A stretch of DNA of 64,000 nucleotides from positions 1 to 64,000 of the forward strand of contig JAIXZA010000044.1 in NCBI GenBank assembly GCA_027489965.1, read 5' to 3'. Positions 18,201-28,093 of this stretch are shown here, in pieces. This stretch comes from Verrucomicrobiaceae bacterium (GTDB lineage: Bacteria > Verrucomicrobiota > Verrucomicrobiia > Verrucomicrobiales > Verrucomicrobiaceae). The position numbers and the translations under genes were made by a program. Position 1 is the first letter of the stretch. The number at the start of each line of letters is the position of its first letter. The notes beneath the pieces were generated by a model. It made no database searches, was not told the origin of the DNA, and saw only the letters and a list, made by a program, of their open reading frames with translations.

Positions 18201-18362
18201 AAAGCAGCCAGCGCGCAGCATCCCGGCTTTTCACTACGTTGAAGCCAATGCGCTTCGCGGGTTGATAGGGGTTGACTCTGGCAGACATGGTTTGCTCCGT
18301 CCCTTCGACTTACAGTCTTTGGGGAAGGCGCTGCTGCCATACTGGCTGCCACGGTTGCAGTA

Positions 18363-18570
18363 CTCGCAGCCGTCGTTTGCTGACCTTCCGATGCGGAAGC
18401 TGTGCTCGCGACCGTCGTTTGCTGACCTTCCGATGCGGAAGCTGTGCTCGCGACCGTCGTTTACTGACCTTCCGATGCGGAAGCTGTGCTCGCGACCATT
18501 ATTTGCTGGCCTTCCGCTGCGGAAGCTGTTCTCGCAGCCGTTATTTGCTGGCCTTCCGATGAGGATGTCC
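18363..18570. repeat. 42-bp tandem repeat, about five copies, each with a small hairpin
   Basis: Units begin at 18370, 18412, 18454, 18496 and 18538, exactly 42 bases apart. Copies 1-3 are nearly identical; copies 4-5 diverge. Each of the first four contains the inverted repeat CTTCCG-NTG-CGGAAG (6-bp stem, 3-base loop). The unit is 14 codons, so every frame is kept: one plus frame gives PSFADLPMRKLCSR units, and the frame leading into the remnant at 18558 gives PSDAEAVLAT units broken by TGA in copies 1-3 but TGG in copies 4-5. Confidence 0.9.
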
Positions 18571-18856
18571 TCTCCGACGACGACGCCCGCTGGGAGGTCT
18601 TTGGCCTGAACATCCCCGCCCACCCGAGCCTGCCGAAGATCTGGTCCTCACCAGCGCCGGCCTAGGCCACAACATCGCCGAGTGGACTCCCGGCACTCGC
18701 AGTGACGACGACCGCATCCTCATCATGATCGGCGGCGACGGCGAAGAGTTCCTCAAAAACCTCCCCAGCGGCGCGACGGTCAAAATCAAGATCATCTCCC
18801 TCGACGGCAGCCTAGAAGCCCCCACCGGCCCCGAGGCCCAGATCGTGGTGGATTAA
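18558..18856 (+). pseudogene. Frameshifted C-terminal remnant, fibronectin-III-like
   Basis: Two overlapping frames share one protein-like text. The first (from 18558) reads DEDVLSDDDARWEVFGLNIP and stops at TAG 18663; the second, picked up near 18635, reads EDLVLTSAGLGHNIAEW and continues with LPSGATVKIKIISLDGS to TAA 18854-18856. The LPSGATVKIKI block and the ending EAQIVVD resemble the tail of fibronectin-type-III-like secreted proteins in Verrucomicrobia. A single frameshift near 18620-18635 explains the break. The 5' part of the gene is missing, replaced by the tandem repeat and the IS3 scar. Confidence 0.6.
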
Positions 18857-19766
18857 CGGGAGTGCAGACTGAAAGCCTAACAGGTTAGTGCGAAGTCCGC
18901 TGATGGCGTTCTCTCCACAGCCGAAGCCTTGAATATTGATTCCCTTTTTGCTGTCCTCGTTGTTTCTTTCAGCGCTCTGTCAGCGCACCGCTGCCTGATC
19001 CCTGAACCCTGACAGAAAGAAGGTGGACAGAAAAAACAGGATCTCTGAAGTGCTGCCATGCCTCATTCAACAGAGGTTAAAGTCTATCCTATCTCCCGCG
19101 TTGTTAACATTCTGGCCCTTTCGAATCAGGTATCTCATTTTGAGAGATCGTGGTGTCTTTTGTTCCGATGTCCTGCCGCCACCGTTCAGTTATAGATTTA
19201 GCGACAAACCCGGACTGAAATATGAGACCTTTCCAGGCAATCATCCTTCACCCAAGCCCACCAAGATTCCTTGATCAGGAAACACGACAACAAGGCCGAA
19301 CCCTCAAGTTATGCTGGCCATCCTTAGGATTTGTGATTCTCAAAGATTGGTTTTTTGATTCAGGCCATCTGAGGGCCTCTTTGAATCTGGGGGAGAATTA
19401 GATTTCCAAAAACTTGATGACGCGAGGTCTAGCTTTGGATCGGGCCTCAAACCGGGTGGTTAAGATCCGTTGATTTCACGACCTTTTGGGCTGCTTCCGG
19501 CTTGGGTGGATTCATTTTTCTGCCCGTTCATCTTTTTGCCATACAGGTATGGAACAAAGCCCCGCAAGAGTTATGATTCACAGCCTCTGATGGCGAAACC
19601 CGAAAAAGATGATGATTTGGCAATCGACCGAATACCTTCTTTTCGACAAAAAAGGCAGGTGGATGAACATGAGGAACTCTTGACCAAGCCGACTGACTGT
19701 AACCTGTCCTTGCCGGGAGGGGAAATCGCCCTTTACTGGGGGCCTCTCGAAACTCTCTTTTTATCC
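18857..19766. other. 910-base region without a supported gene, upstream of purH
   Basis: Frames here are short and lack family features. An in-frame extension of purH runs back to 19470 but its 99 codons look unlike any PurH N-terminus. An imperfect inverted repeat, GATTCAGGCC at 19357-19366 against GGCC...TTGAATC at 19374-19387, may form a structure in the purH leader. The region probably combines decayed sequence from the scar to its left with the purH promoter and leader. Confidence 0.45.
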
Positions 19767-21305
19767 ATGCCCATCGCCCGCGCCCTTCTTTCTGTTTCTG
19801 ATAAAACCGGTCTGCTCGACTTTGCCAAAGGACTGGCAGAGCTCGGTGTGGAGCTGCTCTCCACGGGAGGCACCTCCAAACACCTGAAGGACGGTGGTCT
19901 CACAGTGATCGATGTTTCGGACCACACCGGTTTCCCTGAAATGTTCGACGGTCGCGTCAAAACGCTGCACCCAAAGGTCCACGGTGGTCTTCTACAACGC
20001 CGTGACAATGAAGAAGATAAAAAGAACGCCAAGACCCACGACATCCCAGTGATCGACTTGGTGATCGTGAATCTCTATCCCTTTGAGCAGACCATCACCA
20101 AAAAGGATGTCACGCTGGAAGAAGCCATCGAAAACATCGACATCGGTGGTCCGTCCATGCTCCGCAGCGCAGCTAAAAACCACCGCTGGGTGACCGTCAT
20201 CTCTGACCCGGCTGATTACGCCGGCGTGCTCGCCGAGATGAAAGAAAACAAAGGTGACACCACCCTGGCCACCCGTGAGCGTTTGGCCTGCAAGGTCTTC
20301 CAGCGCACCTCCAGTTACGATGCGGCTATCGCTGGCTTCCTGAACAAGGAACAACTGACCCAAAAAACCTACTCACTGACCCTGCCTCTGCACAGCGAAC
20401 TCCGCTACGGCGACAATCCGCACCAGAAAGCGGCACTGTACGGGAACTTCAGCGACTACTTTGTGAAGCTTCATGGCAAAGACCTGAGTTACACCAACAT
20501 TCTGGACATCCATGGTGCAGCAGCCCTGATTGAAGAATTCCGCCGTCCTTGCGTGGCCATTCTAAAACACACCAATCCCTGCGGTGTCGGCTGTGCGGAT
20601 GAAGATCTGCGTGAAGCCTGGACCAAGGCCTTCGAAACGGATAAACAAGCTCCTTTTGGCGGCGTGATCGTGATCAACCGCAGCATGACCGTGGGACTAG
20701 CCCGCATCATCTCGGAGATCTTCACTGACATCATCATCGCCCCAGACTTCGACGCCGATGCGCGTGCTCTCTTGCAGAAAAAGAAAAACCTCCGCCTCAT
20801 CCAGATGCTGCCAAGCGTGACAGAGACCCTCAGTGAGCCTGTCATCCGCAACGCCCCAGGTGGATTCATGGTCATGGACAGTGATCCACGCGCCATGGGC
20901 CTGGAAGATTTGGAGAGCAAAGTGAAGACCAAGCGCCCACCGACCCGCGACGAGATCGAGGCCATGCGCTTTGCTTGGCGCATCGTGAAGCATGTTAAAT
21001 CCAACGCCATCGTCTTTGCCACCCATGACCGCACACTCGGCATCGGTGCAGGCCAGATGAGCCGTGTAGACTCCTGCCGGATCGCCATTTGGAAGGCCCA
21101 GGAAGCAGGTCTTTCCCTGGCTGGCAGTGTCGTCGCCAGTGATGCCATGTTCCCCTTTGCTGACGGCCTCATCGCCTGCGCCGAAGCTGGTGCAACGGCG
21201 GCCATTCAGCCCGGCGGCTCCATGCGGGACGAAGAAGTCATCGCCGCAGCCGATGAACGGAAGCTGGCCATGGTCTTCACCGGTCACCGCCATTTCCTGC
21301 ATTGA
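19767..21305 (+). CDS. purH: PurH: AICAR transformylase / IMP cyclohydrolase
   Basis: A 512-residue bifunctional enzyme for the last two steps of IMP synthesis. The N-terminal cyclohydrolase begins [18 protein letters not shown] and includes [12 protein letters not shown] and [15 protein letters not shown]. The transformylase part has the catalytic segment [34 protein letters not shown] and the ending [13 protein letters not shown]...[12 protein letters not shown] 19767 starts exactly at the family N-terminus; the upstream extension was rejected. It heads a plus-strand run with plsX, fabH and a phosphodiesterase. Confidence 0.96.
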   Translation: MPIARALLSVSDKTGLLDFAKGLAELGVELLSTGGTSKHLKDGGLTVIDVSDHTGFPEMFDGRVKTLHPKVHGGLLQRRDNEEDKKNAKTHDIPVIDLVIVNLYPFEQTITKKDVTLEEAIENIDIGGPSMLRSAAKNHRWVTVISDPADYAGVLAEMKENKGDTTLATRERLACKVFQRTSSYDAAIAGFLNKEQLTQKTYSLTLPLHSELRYGDNPHQKAALYGNFSDYFVKLHGKDLSYTNILDIHGAAALIEEFRRPCVAILKHTNPCGVGCADEDLREAWTKAFETDKQAPFGGVIVINRSMTVGLARIISEIFTDIIIAPDFDADARALLQKKKNLRLIQMLPSVTETLSEPVIRNAPGGFMVMDSDPRAMGLEDLESKVKTKRPPTRDEIEAMRFAWRIVKHVKSNAIVFATHDRTLGIGAGQMSRVDSCRIAIWKAQEAGLSLAGSVVASDAMFPFADGLIACAEAGATAAIQPGGSMRDEEVIAAADERKLAMVFTGHRHFLH

Positions 21306-21400
21306 TTCTTCTGATCGAGCTGGGGATTCGCTGTTTGCAATCCCCACACGGCACGCTTTAAGCTCATGGAACTTGTTTTGAATCAACCCATTTTTGAGGA

Positions 21401-22423
21401 ATGAAAATAGCGCTGGATGTGATGGGGGGCGACCATGCTCCAAGGAACCCCATGGGCGGCGTCAAGCTGGCTCTGGAAGAACTTACCCAGATCGAAAAGA
21501 TCTATCTGGTCGGCGTGCCAGAGGTCATCGAGCGTGAAATGCAACAACAAGCCATCCCGCAAAGTCCAAAGCTAGAAATCGTGCCTGCTTATCAAGTCGT
21601 GGACATGAACGACAGCGGACTGGATGCGGTGCGGAAGAAAAAAGACAGCTCCATCTCACGCGCCGTCGATTTGGTCAAAGACCGCATGGCCGATGCGGTT
21701 GTCAGCGCTGGGCACACTGGGGCAGCCGTCACTGCCAGCCTCATCAAACTACGCACCCTACCCCACATCGAGCGGCCAGCCATTGCGGCCATCATGCCCT
21801 CCAGATCCCACCACTGGGTGCTCATCGACGCCGGCGCCAATCCTGACAGTCTGCCTGGTCACCTTGTCCAAAATGCTCTCATGGGCAGTGCCTATGCCCG
21901 CCATGTGCTGGGCCGCGAGAACCCGCGCGTCGGACTCATGTCCAATGGTACGGAAGAAGAAAAAGGCAATGCTTTGTGCAAAGAGACCAGCAAGCTGCTG
22001 CGCACAACACCTGGGATCAATTTCATCGGCAATATCGAAGGCCATGACCTCTGGGAGACGCCGCCAGACGTGGTGGTTTGCGATGGCTTTACCGGTAACA
22101 TCATCCTGAAAACCTCTGAAGCTCTGGCCCATGCCATGTTTGGCATGATCAAGTCTGAAATCATGAGCACGACGCGCTCAAAAATTGGCGGCATGTTAGC
22201 CAAACCTGCCTTCAAACGCGTGCACAAACGCACCAGTGCCGATGAATCAGGCGGCATGCCCCTGCTAGGGCTCAACGGCATCACCATCATCTCCCACGGC
22301 GGTGCCAGTGCCTATGCCATGAAAAATGCCTTGCGCATGGCCTGTGAAACGATTTCTCATCAGGTGAACCCTCACATTGAGGCCGCCATCTCCCAACATC
22401 TTCTGCTTCACGGCCACCTGTAA
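21401..22423 (+). CDS. plsX: Phosphate acyltransferase PlsX
   Basis: A 340-residue enzyme converting acyl-ACP to acyl-phosphate for phospholipid synthesis. It opens with the PlsX hallmark MKIALDVMGGDHAPRNPM and carries VSAGHTGAAV, VLIDAGANPD, CDGFTGNIILKTSE and GLNGITIISHGGASA blocks. Peripheral cytoplasmic enzyme acting with PlsY. It is 28 bases before fabH, the classic plsX-fabH pair, though rpmF is not upstream here. Confidence 0.97.
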   Translation: MKIALDVMGGDHAPRNPMGGVKLALEELTQIEKIYLVGVPEVIEREMQQQAIPQSPKLEIVPAYQVVDMNDSGLDAVRKKKDSSISRAVDLVKDRMADAVVSAGHTGAAVTASLIKLRTLPHIERPAIAAIMPSRSHHWVLIDAGANPDSLPGHLVQNALMGSAYARHVLGRENPRVGLMSNGTEEEKGNALCKETSKLLRTTPGINFIGNIEGHDLWETPPDVVVCDGFTGNIILKTSEALAHAMFGMIKSEIMSTTRSKIGGMLAKPAFKRVHKRTSADESGGMPLLGLNGITIISHGGASAYAMKNALRMACETISHQVNPHIEAAISQHLLLHGHL

Positions 22424-22451
22424 TCCTGGCCAACCTTTCCTTTTCCCGACC

Positions 22452-23453
22452 ATGTCATCCCCTTGCGTCTCCAGCATCATCGGCACCGGCAGTTACATGC
22501 CGGAAAAGATCCTCACCAACGAAGAGCTCTCTAAAATCGTTGATACCTCTGACGAGTGGATCACGACCCGCACCGGCATCAAGGAACGCCGGATCGCCGC
22601 CGACAACCAAGCCACCAGTGACCTCGCTACAGCCGCAGCCTTGCGCGCCATGGAGTCGGCTGGCGTGAAGCCTGAGGACATTGACCTGATCGTTGTGGCT
22701 ACCGTCACGCCAGACATGCCCTTTCCCTCCACCGCCTGCTTTGTGCAAAAGAACATTGGGGCCAGCAATGCGGTCTGTTTTGATATCAGTGCAGCATGTT
22801 CCGGCTTCCTTTATGCGCTGCAAGTGGCGCGCAATTTCCTCAATGCCGGCACGCGCAGCACGGCCCTCGTCATTGGCGCTGAAAAGCTCAGCACGCTGGT
22901 CAACTGGACCGACCGCAACACCTGCGTTCTCTTTGGAGACGGCGCTGGAGCCGTTGTCATCCGTGCCGTTGACTCCGCCACAGAGGCCCCAGGCCGCGTG
23001 CTCAGCACCATCATGGGGAGCGATGGCAATTTGGTCAATCTGCTGCGTGTTCCTGGAGGTGGCAGCGCCTGCCCGATTACCGCTGAAAATATCGACAGCC
23101 GTCTGAACACCATCCACATGGAAGGTAAAGAGACCTTTAAACATGCGGTCACACGCATGTGCCAGGCCAGTGAAAAAGCCCTGGAAATGGCCGGCCTGAC
23201 CAAAGAAGACATCTCCCTCGTCATTCCCCACCAGGCCAATGCCAGAATCATCACCGCCATCGCTGATCGCTTGGACCTGCCGCATGAAAAAGCCTTCATG
23301 AACGTTGACAAATACGGCAACACAAGCGCCGCAACCATCCCCGTCGCTCTAGATGAAGCCAACCGCCAAGGTCGCCTCAAGCGCGGTGATATTGTCCTCC
23401 TCGTTGCCTTCGGGGGCGGTTTTACCTGGGCCAGCTCGGTCATCCGCTGGTAG
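22452..23453 (+). CDS. fabH: Beta-ketoacyl-ACP synthase III FabH
   Basis: A 333-residue condensing enzyme starting fatty-acid synthesis from acetyl-CoA and malonyl-ACP. The catalytic triad is visible: Cys116 in DISAACSGFLYAL, His in VIPHQANARI and Asn in YGNTSAATIPVAL. The N-terminal block DEWITTRTGIKERRIA and the final GFTWASSVIRW are also characteristic. ATG 22452 was selected because it yields the family N-terminus (SIIGTGSYMPEKILTN); the longer frame overlaps plsX. Confidence 0.97.
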   Translation: MSSPCVSSIIGTGSYMPEKILTNEELSKIVDTSDEWITTRTGIKERRIAADNQATSDLATAAALRAMESAGVKPEDIDLIVVATVTPDMPFPSTACFVQKNIGASNAVCFDISAACSGFLYALQVARNFLNAGTRSTALVIGAEKLSTLVNWTDRNTCVLFGDGAGAVVIRAVDSATEAPGRVLSTIMGSDGNLVNLLRVPGGGSACPITAENIDSRLNTIHMEGKETFKHAVTRMCQASEKALEMAGLTKEDISLVIPHQANARIITAIADRLDLPHEKAFMNVDKYGNTSAATIPVALDEANRQGRLKRGDIVLLVAFGGGFTWASSVIRW

Positions 23454-23483
23454 CTTGCTTTAACAATTACTTCCACACCTTCC

Positions 23484-24857
23484 ATGAACCGCACGGCCAT
23501 CCTTAATGTCGTCGGGCTCACCCCTCGGCTGATTGGCGATCACACGCCTAAAATCCGAGCCTTCATGGAAAGGAATCGCAGCGCACTGATCGAGCCCGTC
23601 CTGCCAGCCGTTACCTGCACGGCTCAGGCCACCTATGTCACTGGCACACTGCCGAAAGACCATGGAGCCGTGGCCAATGGCTGGTATGACCGCGACTACG
23701 CCGAGCACCGCTTTTGGAAACAGCCGGAGTCCCTTGTCCACGGTGAAAAGCTCTGGGACATGCTGAGGAAGCAAAACCGCGACTTCACCTGTGCCAAAGT
23801 CTTCTGGTGGTACAACATGTACTCCAGTGCTGACTTCACCATCACTCCACGTCCGCTTTACCTGAGCGACGGCAGCAAAGTTTTCGACATCCACACCCAG
23901 CCTATGGGCCTGAGAGACCGCATCAAGCGTGACTTGGGCGAGTTCCCCTTCCGTCACTTCTGGGGACCCGACAGCGGCATTCAGTCGTCTCAATGGATCG
24001 CTGCCAGCGCCAAATGGATCGAAGAAAAACACTGGCCTGACCTCAGCCTCGTCTATCTCCCGCACCTTGACTACAATCTTCAGCGTCATGGCCTGAAGAT
24101 GGACATCATCCAGCATGACCTGAAGCAGATTGATGACGTCGTCGGCGACCTCATCAGCTTTTACGAAAGCCGCCAGATCCAGTGCGTGCTGCTGTCTGAA
24201 TATGGCATTACCGATGTTGATCAACCCGTGCATCTGAACCGTGTCTTTCGTGAACGTGGCTGGCTTTCCATCAAAGACGAAGTCGGTCGTGAAACCCTGG
24301 ATCTAGGAGGATCGCGCGCCTTTGCCATCGCCGACCATCAGCTGGCTCACATTTACGTGAACGACCCGACGATTCTGGAGGAAGTCCGCGCCGTTCTCAC
24401 TCAAACCCCAGGCGTGCAGCAGGTGCTCGGCAAGGTCGAAAAACACTATGCAGGTCTGAATCACTCCCGCAGTGGCGAGCTCGTTGCCGTGGCCGACGCG
24501 CGCAGTTGGTTCACTTACTATTACTGGCAGGATGACGCCAAAGCCCCTGACTTTGCGCGCTGCGTGGACATCCACCGGAAGTGTGGCTACGACCCTGCCG
24601 AACTCTTCCTCGACCCCACACTGAAAGCGCCCAAGCTCAAACTCGCGCTCAGTTTAGCTAAAAAGAAGCTAGGCTTCCGCTACCTCATGGACGTGATCCC
24701 TCTGGATGCCACACTGGTCAAAGGCAGCCACGGACGCATTCCTGAGGACAGTGCCGACTGGCCCATTTTGATCGGCAACTTCAAAAGTCTGCCCCACAAC
24801 GCCCCCGTCCGCGCCGACCAAGTCTGCAACCAGCTGCTAAGTCTCTGTCAGAGCTAA
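23484..24857 (+). CDS. Alkaline-phosphatase-superfamily phosphodiesterase (nucleotide pyrophosphatase type)
   Basis: A 457-residue protein of the type I phosphodiesterase/nucleotide pyrophosphatase branch of the alkaline phosphatase superfamily. The probable nucleophile Thr lies in PAVTCTAQATYVTGTLPKDH; other metal-site residues are likely in YLPHLDYNLQRHG, LSEYGITDVDQPVH and KGSHGRIPED. No signal peptide is seen, so a cytoplasmic role is probable. It is 30 bases after fabH and may be co-transcribed. The substrate (nucleotide or phosphoryl lipid) cannot be read from sequence. Confidence 0.8.
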   Translation: MNRTAILNVVGLTPRLIGDHTPKIRAFMERNRSALIEPVLPAVTCTAQATYVTGTLPKDHGAVANGWYDRDYAEHRFWKQPESLVHGEKLWDMLRKQNRDFTCAKVFWWYNMYSSADFTITPRPLYLSDGSKVFDIHTQPMGLRDRIKRDLGEFPFRHFWGPDSGIQSSQWIAASAKWIEEKHWPDLSLVYLPHLDYNLQRHGLKMDIIQHDLKQIDDVVGDLISFYESRQIQCVLLSEYGITDVDQPVHLNRVFRERGWLSIKDEVGRETLDLGGSRAFAIADHQLAHIYVNDPTILEEVRAVLTQTPGVQQVLGKVEKHYAGLNHSRSGELVAVADARSWFTYYYWQDDAKAPDFARCVDIHRKCGYDPAELFLDPTLKAPKLKLALSLAKKKLGFRYLMDVIPLDATLVKGSHGRIPEDSADWPILIGNFKSLPHNAPVRADQVCNQLLSLCQS

Positions 24858-24918
24858 TCCAGACAAAATGCAGATTGCTGCAAAATAGAGTCCCAAAGTC
24901 CGTACTCTAGGGCTTCCT

Positions 24919-27900
24919 ATGCGATTTCTATTTCTGACTCTTGTCCTGACAGCGACCAGCCTGCAAGCCGCCCCACAATGGATCTGGCTATCCAAGGATG
25001 GCAACAAAGACAAAGCCGTCACCTTCCGCCACCGATTTGACGTTCCACAAAATGCGCAACTCGCGACACTGGAGCTCACCTGTGACAATGGCGCTACCGC
25101 CAGCCTCAACGGCCAAAAAGTTCTCACCAATGAAGACTGGCAGCAGCCATCCAAAGCCGACGTTAGTCAACATCTCAAGCGTGGCGAAAGCAACGAACTC
25201 ATCTTCAATGCCACCAACAAAGGCGGCGTCGCGGCACTCGTCGCTCGGATCACCTTGAAACTGCCCGCAGGTCGTGAGGACATCGTGATCGAGACCAATG
25301 GCAAGTGGGAAGCTGCCAAAACGGGCACTCAGGATTTCAAGAAGGCTCTAGTCATTGAGGAATATGGCAAAGGACCTTGGGGCAAGCCATTCGACGGCAA
25401 GATCGGCAGCGGCGGCGGTTCAAATAACGGCCCTGCCGAATCCATCGCTGCGGCCGACATCACTGCGCCCAAAGGTTTCAAAGTAGAAAAGCTCTACAAT
25501 GTACCCAAGGATCAAGAAGGCTCCTGGGTGGCGCTCACAGTGGATCAAAAAGGCCGCCTGATTGCCTGTGACCAATATGGCAGCATTTATCGCATGCCTG
25601 TGCCTGCCATTGGGAAAACGGAGACCCTTAAACCAGAAAAGCTCAACATCGAAATGGGCAAAGCTCATGGTTTGCTTTATGCCTTTGATAGTCTCTACGT
25701 GATGGTGAATGAAAACGGCAAAGACAACGGTCTTTTCCGTCTCACCGACACCAACGGTGACGATCAATACGATAAGACAGAAAAGCTGCATACCATGGCA
25801 GGCGGTGGTGAGCACGGACTGCACAGCATGATCCTCAGCCCAGATGGTAAACGCATCTTTTTTAACTGTGGCAACCATACCAAGCTGCCTGAAGGAATTC
25901 AAAAAAGCCGTGCCGCCAAAGCCTGGGACGAAGATCACATCCTTCCCCGCATGTGGGATGCCAATGGCCATGCCCGCGGCATCCTCGCTCCCGGCGGCTA
26001 TGTTTGCAGCATGGATCCAGACGGAAAAAATCTAGAACTCTTTTGCTATGGCTTCCGCAATGAATTCGACATCGCCTTTGATCTCAGTGGCGAGCTGTTC
26101 ACCTACGATGCTGATATGGAGTGGGACATCGGTTCCCCCTGGTATCGTCCAACTCGTGTCAATCACTGTGTGAGTGGTGCCGACTATGGCTGGCGCAGTG
26201 GTAGCGGCAAGTGGCCCGGTTATTATCCCGACAGCCTGCCCACCACAATCGATATCGGCCCAGGTAGTCCGACTGGCGTCGTCAGTGGTAATGGTGCTAA
26301 ATTCCCCGCCAAGTATCAGCGCGCCATTTTCATCAATGACTGGACCTATGGCACCATGTGGGCCATTCACTTACAGCCTAAAGGCGGCAGCTTCATTGCC
26401 GAGAAAGAAGAGTTCGTTTTCGGCAAACCCCTTCCTCTCACCGATGTCGTCATCCACCCGCAGGACGGGGCCATGTACTTTGCCGTCGGTGGTCGAAGAA
26501 CGCAATCCGGCGTTTATCGCGTGACCTATGTAGGCGATGAATCCACAGCAGCTGCACAAGCATTGCCCTTGGATGAAGAATCGCGCATGCGACAGGCACT
26601 GGAAGCTATGCATGCAGAAGGTGATCCCCAAAAAATCCTGTCGGCTGCCTGGCCTTACCTGAGTCACAGTGATCGTCACGTACGCTACGCTGCGCGTGTG
26701 GCCATCGAACGCCTTCCAGTTGAACTATGGAAGGCAAAAGCATTGGCTGAAACCCATCCGCAAGCCCTGATTGAGGCCATGGTCGCCTTAGCCCGCATGA
26801 GCGGTGCTGGAACTGGGAACGAAGGCGGCAAACCAACCTCCAAACCCACGGGCACCTCCTCCGCACCCATTGGGTCAGTCTCCCCAGACAAGGTTGAGTT
26901 GCAGGGACAGATGCTGCGCGTTCTGACCAACCTGCAGAGCACCGACCTCAATCTCAACCAACAACTCGCCACACTGCGGGCCCTGGAGCTGGTGCTCATC
27001 CGCCTTGGTAAACCAGCGCCTGATGTCTGCGCCAAGACCGCTGCCAGGTTAGAGGCAGCTTATCCTGCTGAGAACGCTCTCATCAATCGTGAACTCTGCC
27101 AATTACTCGTTGTCCTAGATTCCACCAAAGCTCCAGTCAAAACGCTCGCCCTCATGGCCACAGCCAAGGATGACTTCCAAGAAGTGGCTACCGACGCAGT
27201 TTTAAGCCGAAATGATGGCTACGCAAATGCAGCCAGAGCGGCCGCAGGCAGCCGCCCCAATGGCCAGCAGATCAGCTACATGTTTGCGCTGCGCAATGCC
27301 ACCGCAGGTTGGACTCCCGAACTAAGAAAAACCTACTTTTCATGGTTCCCACGTGCACGCAGCTGGAAGGGCGGCAACAGCTTTAAAGGCTTCATCGAAA
27401 ACATTCGCAAAGACGCCTTGGCCACCTTTGTACCGAAGGAAGAATATGCGGCACTGGACGCACTCAGCAGCAAAACAGAGGCCATCACCATCCCTAACTA
27501 CGTGGCGCCTCAAGGCCCTGGCAGAGCCTGGACAGTCGATGAAGTCGTCAAACTTACTGCGAATGGTCTCAAAGGTCGCGACTTTGCCAATGGTGAAGCC
27601 ATGTATCGCAGCACCATGTGCGCTACCTGCCACCGATTCAATGGTGACGGCGGTAGCATCGGCCCTGATCTCACCGGCATCGGCAACCGCTACACCATGC
27701 GTGACCTCATGGAAAACATTGTCGATCCTAGCAAAGTCATCTCCGATCAATACGACAGCCACGAAATCACCAAAAAAGATGGCAGCACCATCCTTGGCCG
27801 CATTGTCGTTGAAGAAAACGGCCAAATCTTCATCATGACCAACCCCTTCTCGCCGAGCGACCAACTCGCCATCAACGAAAGCGACATCGCCAAGAAAGAG

Positions 27901-28023
27901 ACCCGCAAAGTCAGCATGATGCCACCCGGTATGATCAATGCCCTGAACCAAGACGAGCTGCTCAATCTGCTCGCCTATCTCAGCAGCGGCGGTAATGCCA
28001 AGGACAAAGCATTCACGAAATAA
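24919..28023 (+). CDS. PVC-type heme-binding dehydrogenase-like protein with C-terminal cytochrome c domain
   Basis: A 1034-residue exported protein (signal FLTLVLTATSLQAAPQ). Order: an N-terminal beta-sandwich (20-125); a glucose/sorbosone dehydrogenase-like propeller (about 165-540; e.g. GGEHGLHSMILSPDGKRIFF and CYGFRNEFDIAFDLSGELF); a helical HEAT-like middle (550-850); and a C-terminal class I cytochrome domain with CATCH at 901-905 (TMCATCHRFNGDGGSIGPDL) and a distal Met in the MMPPGM segment. This is the Planctomycete/Verrucomicrobia 'putative heme-binding' family, probably oxidising a sugar-like substrate outside the inner membrane. It starts the cassette to 34424. Confidence 0.88.
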   Translation: MRFLFLTLVLTATSLQAAPQWIWLSKDGNKDKAVTFRHRFDVPQNAQLATLELTCDNGATASLNGQKVLTNEDWQQPSKADVSQHLKRGESNELIFNATNKGGVAALVARITLKLPAGREDIVIETNGKWEAAKTGTQDFKKALVIEEYGKGPWGKPFDGKIGSGGGSNNGPAESIAAADITAPKGFKVEKLYNVPKDQEGSWVALTVDQKGRLIACDQYGSIYRMPVPAIGKTETLKPEKLNIEMGKAHGLLYAFDSLYVMVNENGKDNGLFRLTDTNGDDQYDKTEKLHTMAGGGEHGLHSMILSPDGKRIFFNCGNHTKLPEGIQKSRAAKAWDEDHILPRMWDANGHARGILAPGGYVCSMDPDGKNLELFCYGFRNEFDIAFDLSGELFTYDADMEWDIGSPWYRPTRVNHCVSGADYGWRSGSGKWPGYYPDSLPTTIDIGPGSPTGVVSGNGAKFPAKYQRAIFINDWTYGTMWAIHLQPKGGSFIAEKEEFVFGKPLPLTDVVIHPQDGAMYFAVGGRRTQSGVYRVTYVGDESTAAAQALPLDEESRMRQALEAMHAEGDPQKILSAAWPYLSHSDRHVRYAARVAIERLPVELWKAKALAETHPQALIEAMVALARMSGAGTGNEGGKPTSKPTGTSSAPIGSVSPDKVELQGQMLRVLTNLQSTDLNLNQQLATLRALELVLIRLGKPAPDVCAKTAARLEAAYPAENALINRELCQLLVVLDSTKAPVKTLALMATAKDDFQEVATDAVLSRNDGYANAARAAAGSRPNGQQISYMFALRNATAGWTPELRKTYFSWFPRARSWKGGNSFKGFIENIRKDALATFVPKEEYAALDALSSKTEAITIPNYVAPQGPGRAWTVDEVVKLTANGLKGRDFANGEAMYRSTMCATCHRFNGDGGSIGPDLTGIGNRYTMRDLMENIVDPSKVISDQYDSHEITKKDGSTILGRIVVEENGQIFIMTNPFSPSDQLAINESDIAKKETRKVSMMPPGMINALNQDELLNLLAYLSSGGNAKDKAFTK

Positions 28024-28093
28024 GAGACAAAGCCGACGGCTAGCTTGGAAGCTGGCAAGAGGAATCATCAGACGTGCGTAGTACGACCTGACG

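Noticed and set aside
18363..18570. CRISPR-like array
   Set aside because: Units are contiguous with no unique spacers, so it is a simple tandem repeat.
18160..18609. 149-codon plus-strand ORF across the tandem repeat (and the minus-strand 129-codon one)
   Set aside because: Both are open only because the 42-base unit keeps every frame; no family features outside the repeat.
19470..19766. 99-codon N-terminal extension of purH
   Set aside because: Not similar to any PurH N-terminus; ATG 19767 matches the family start.
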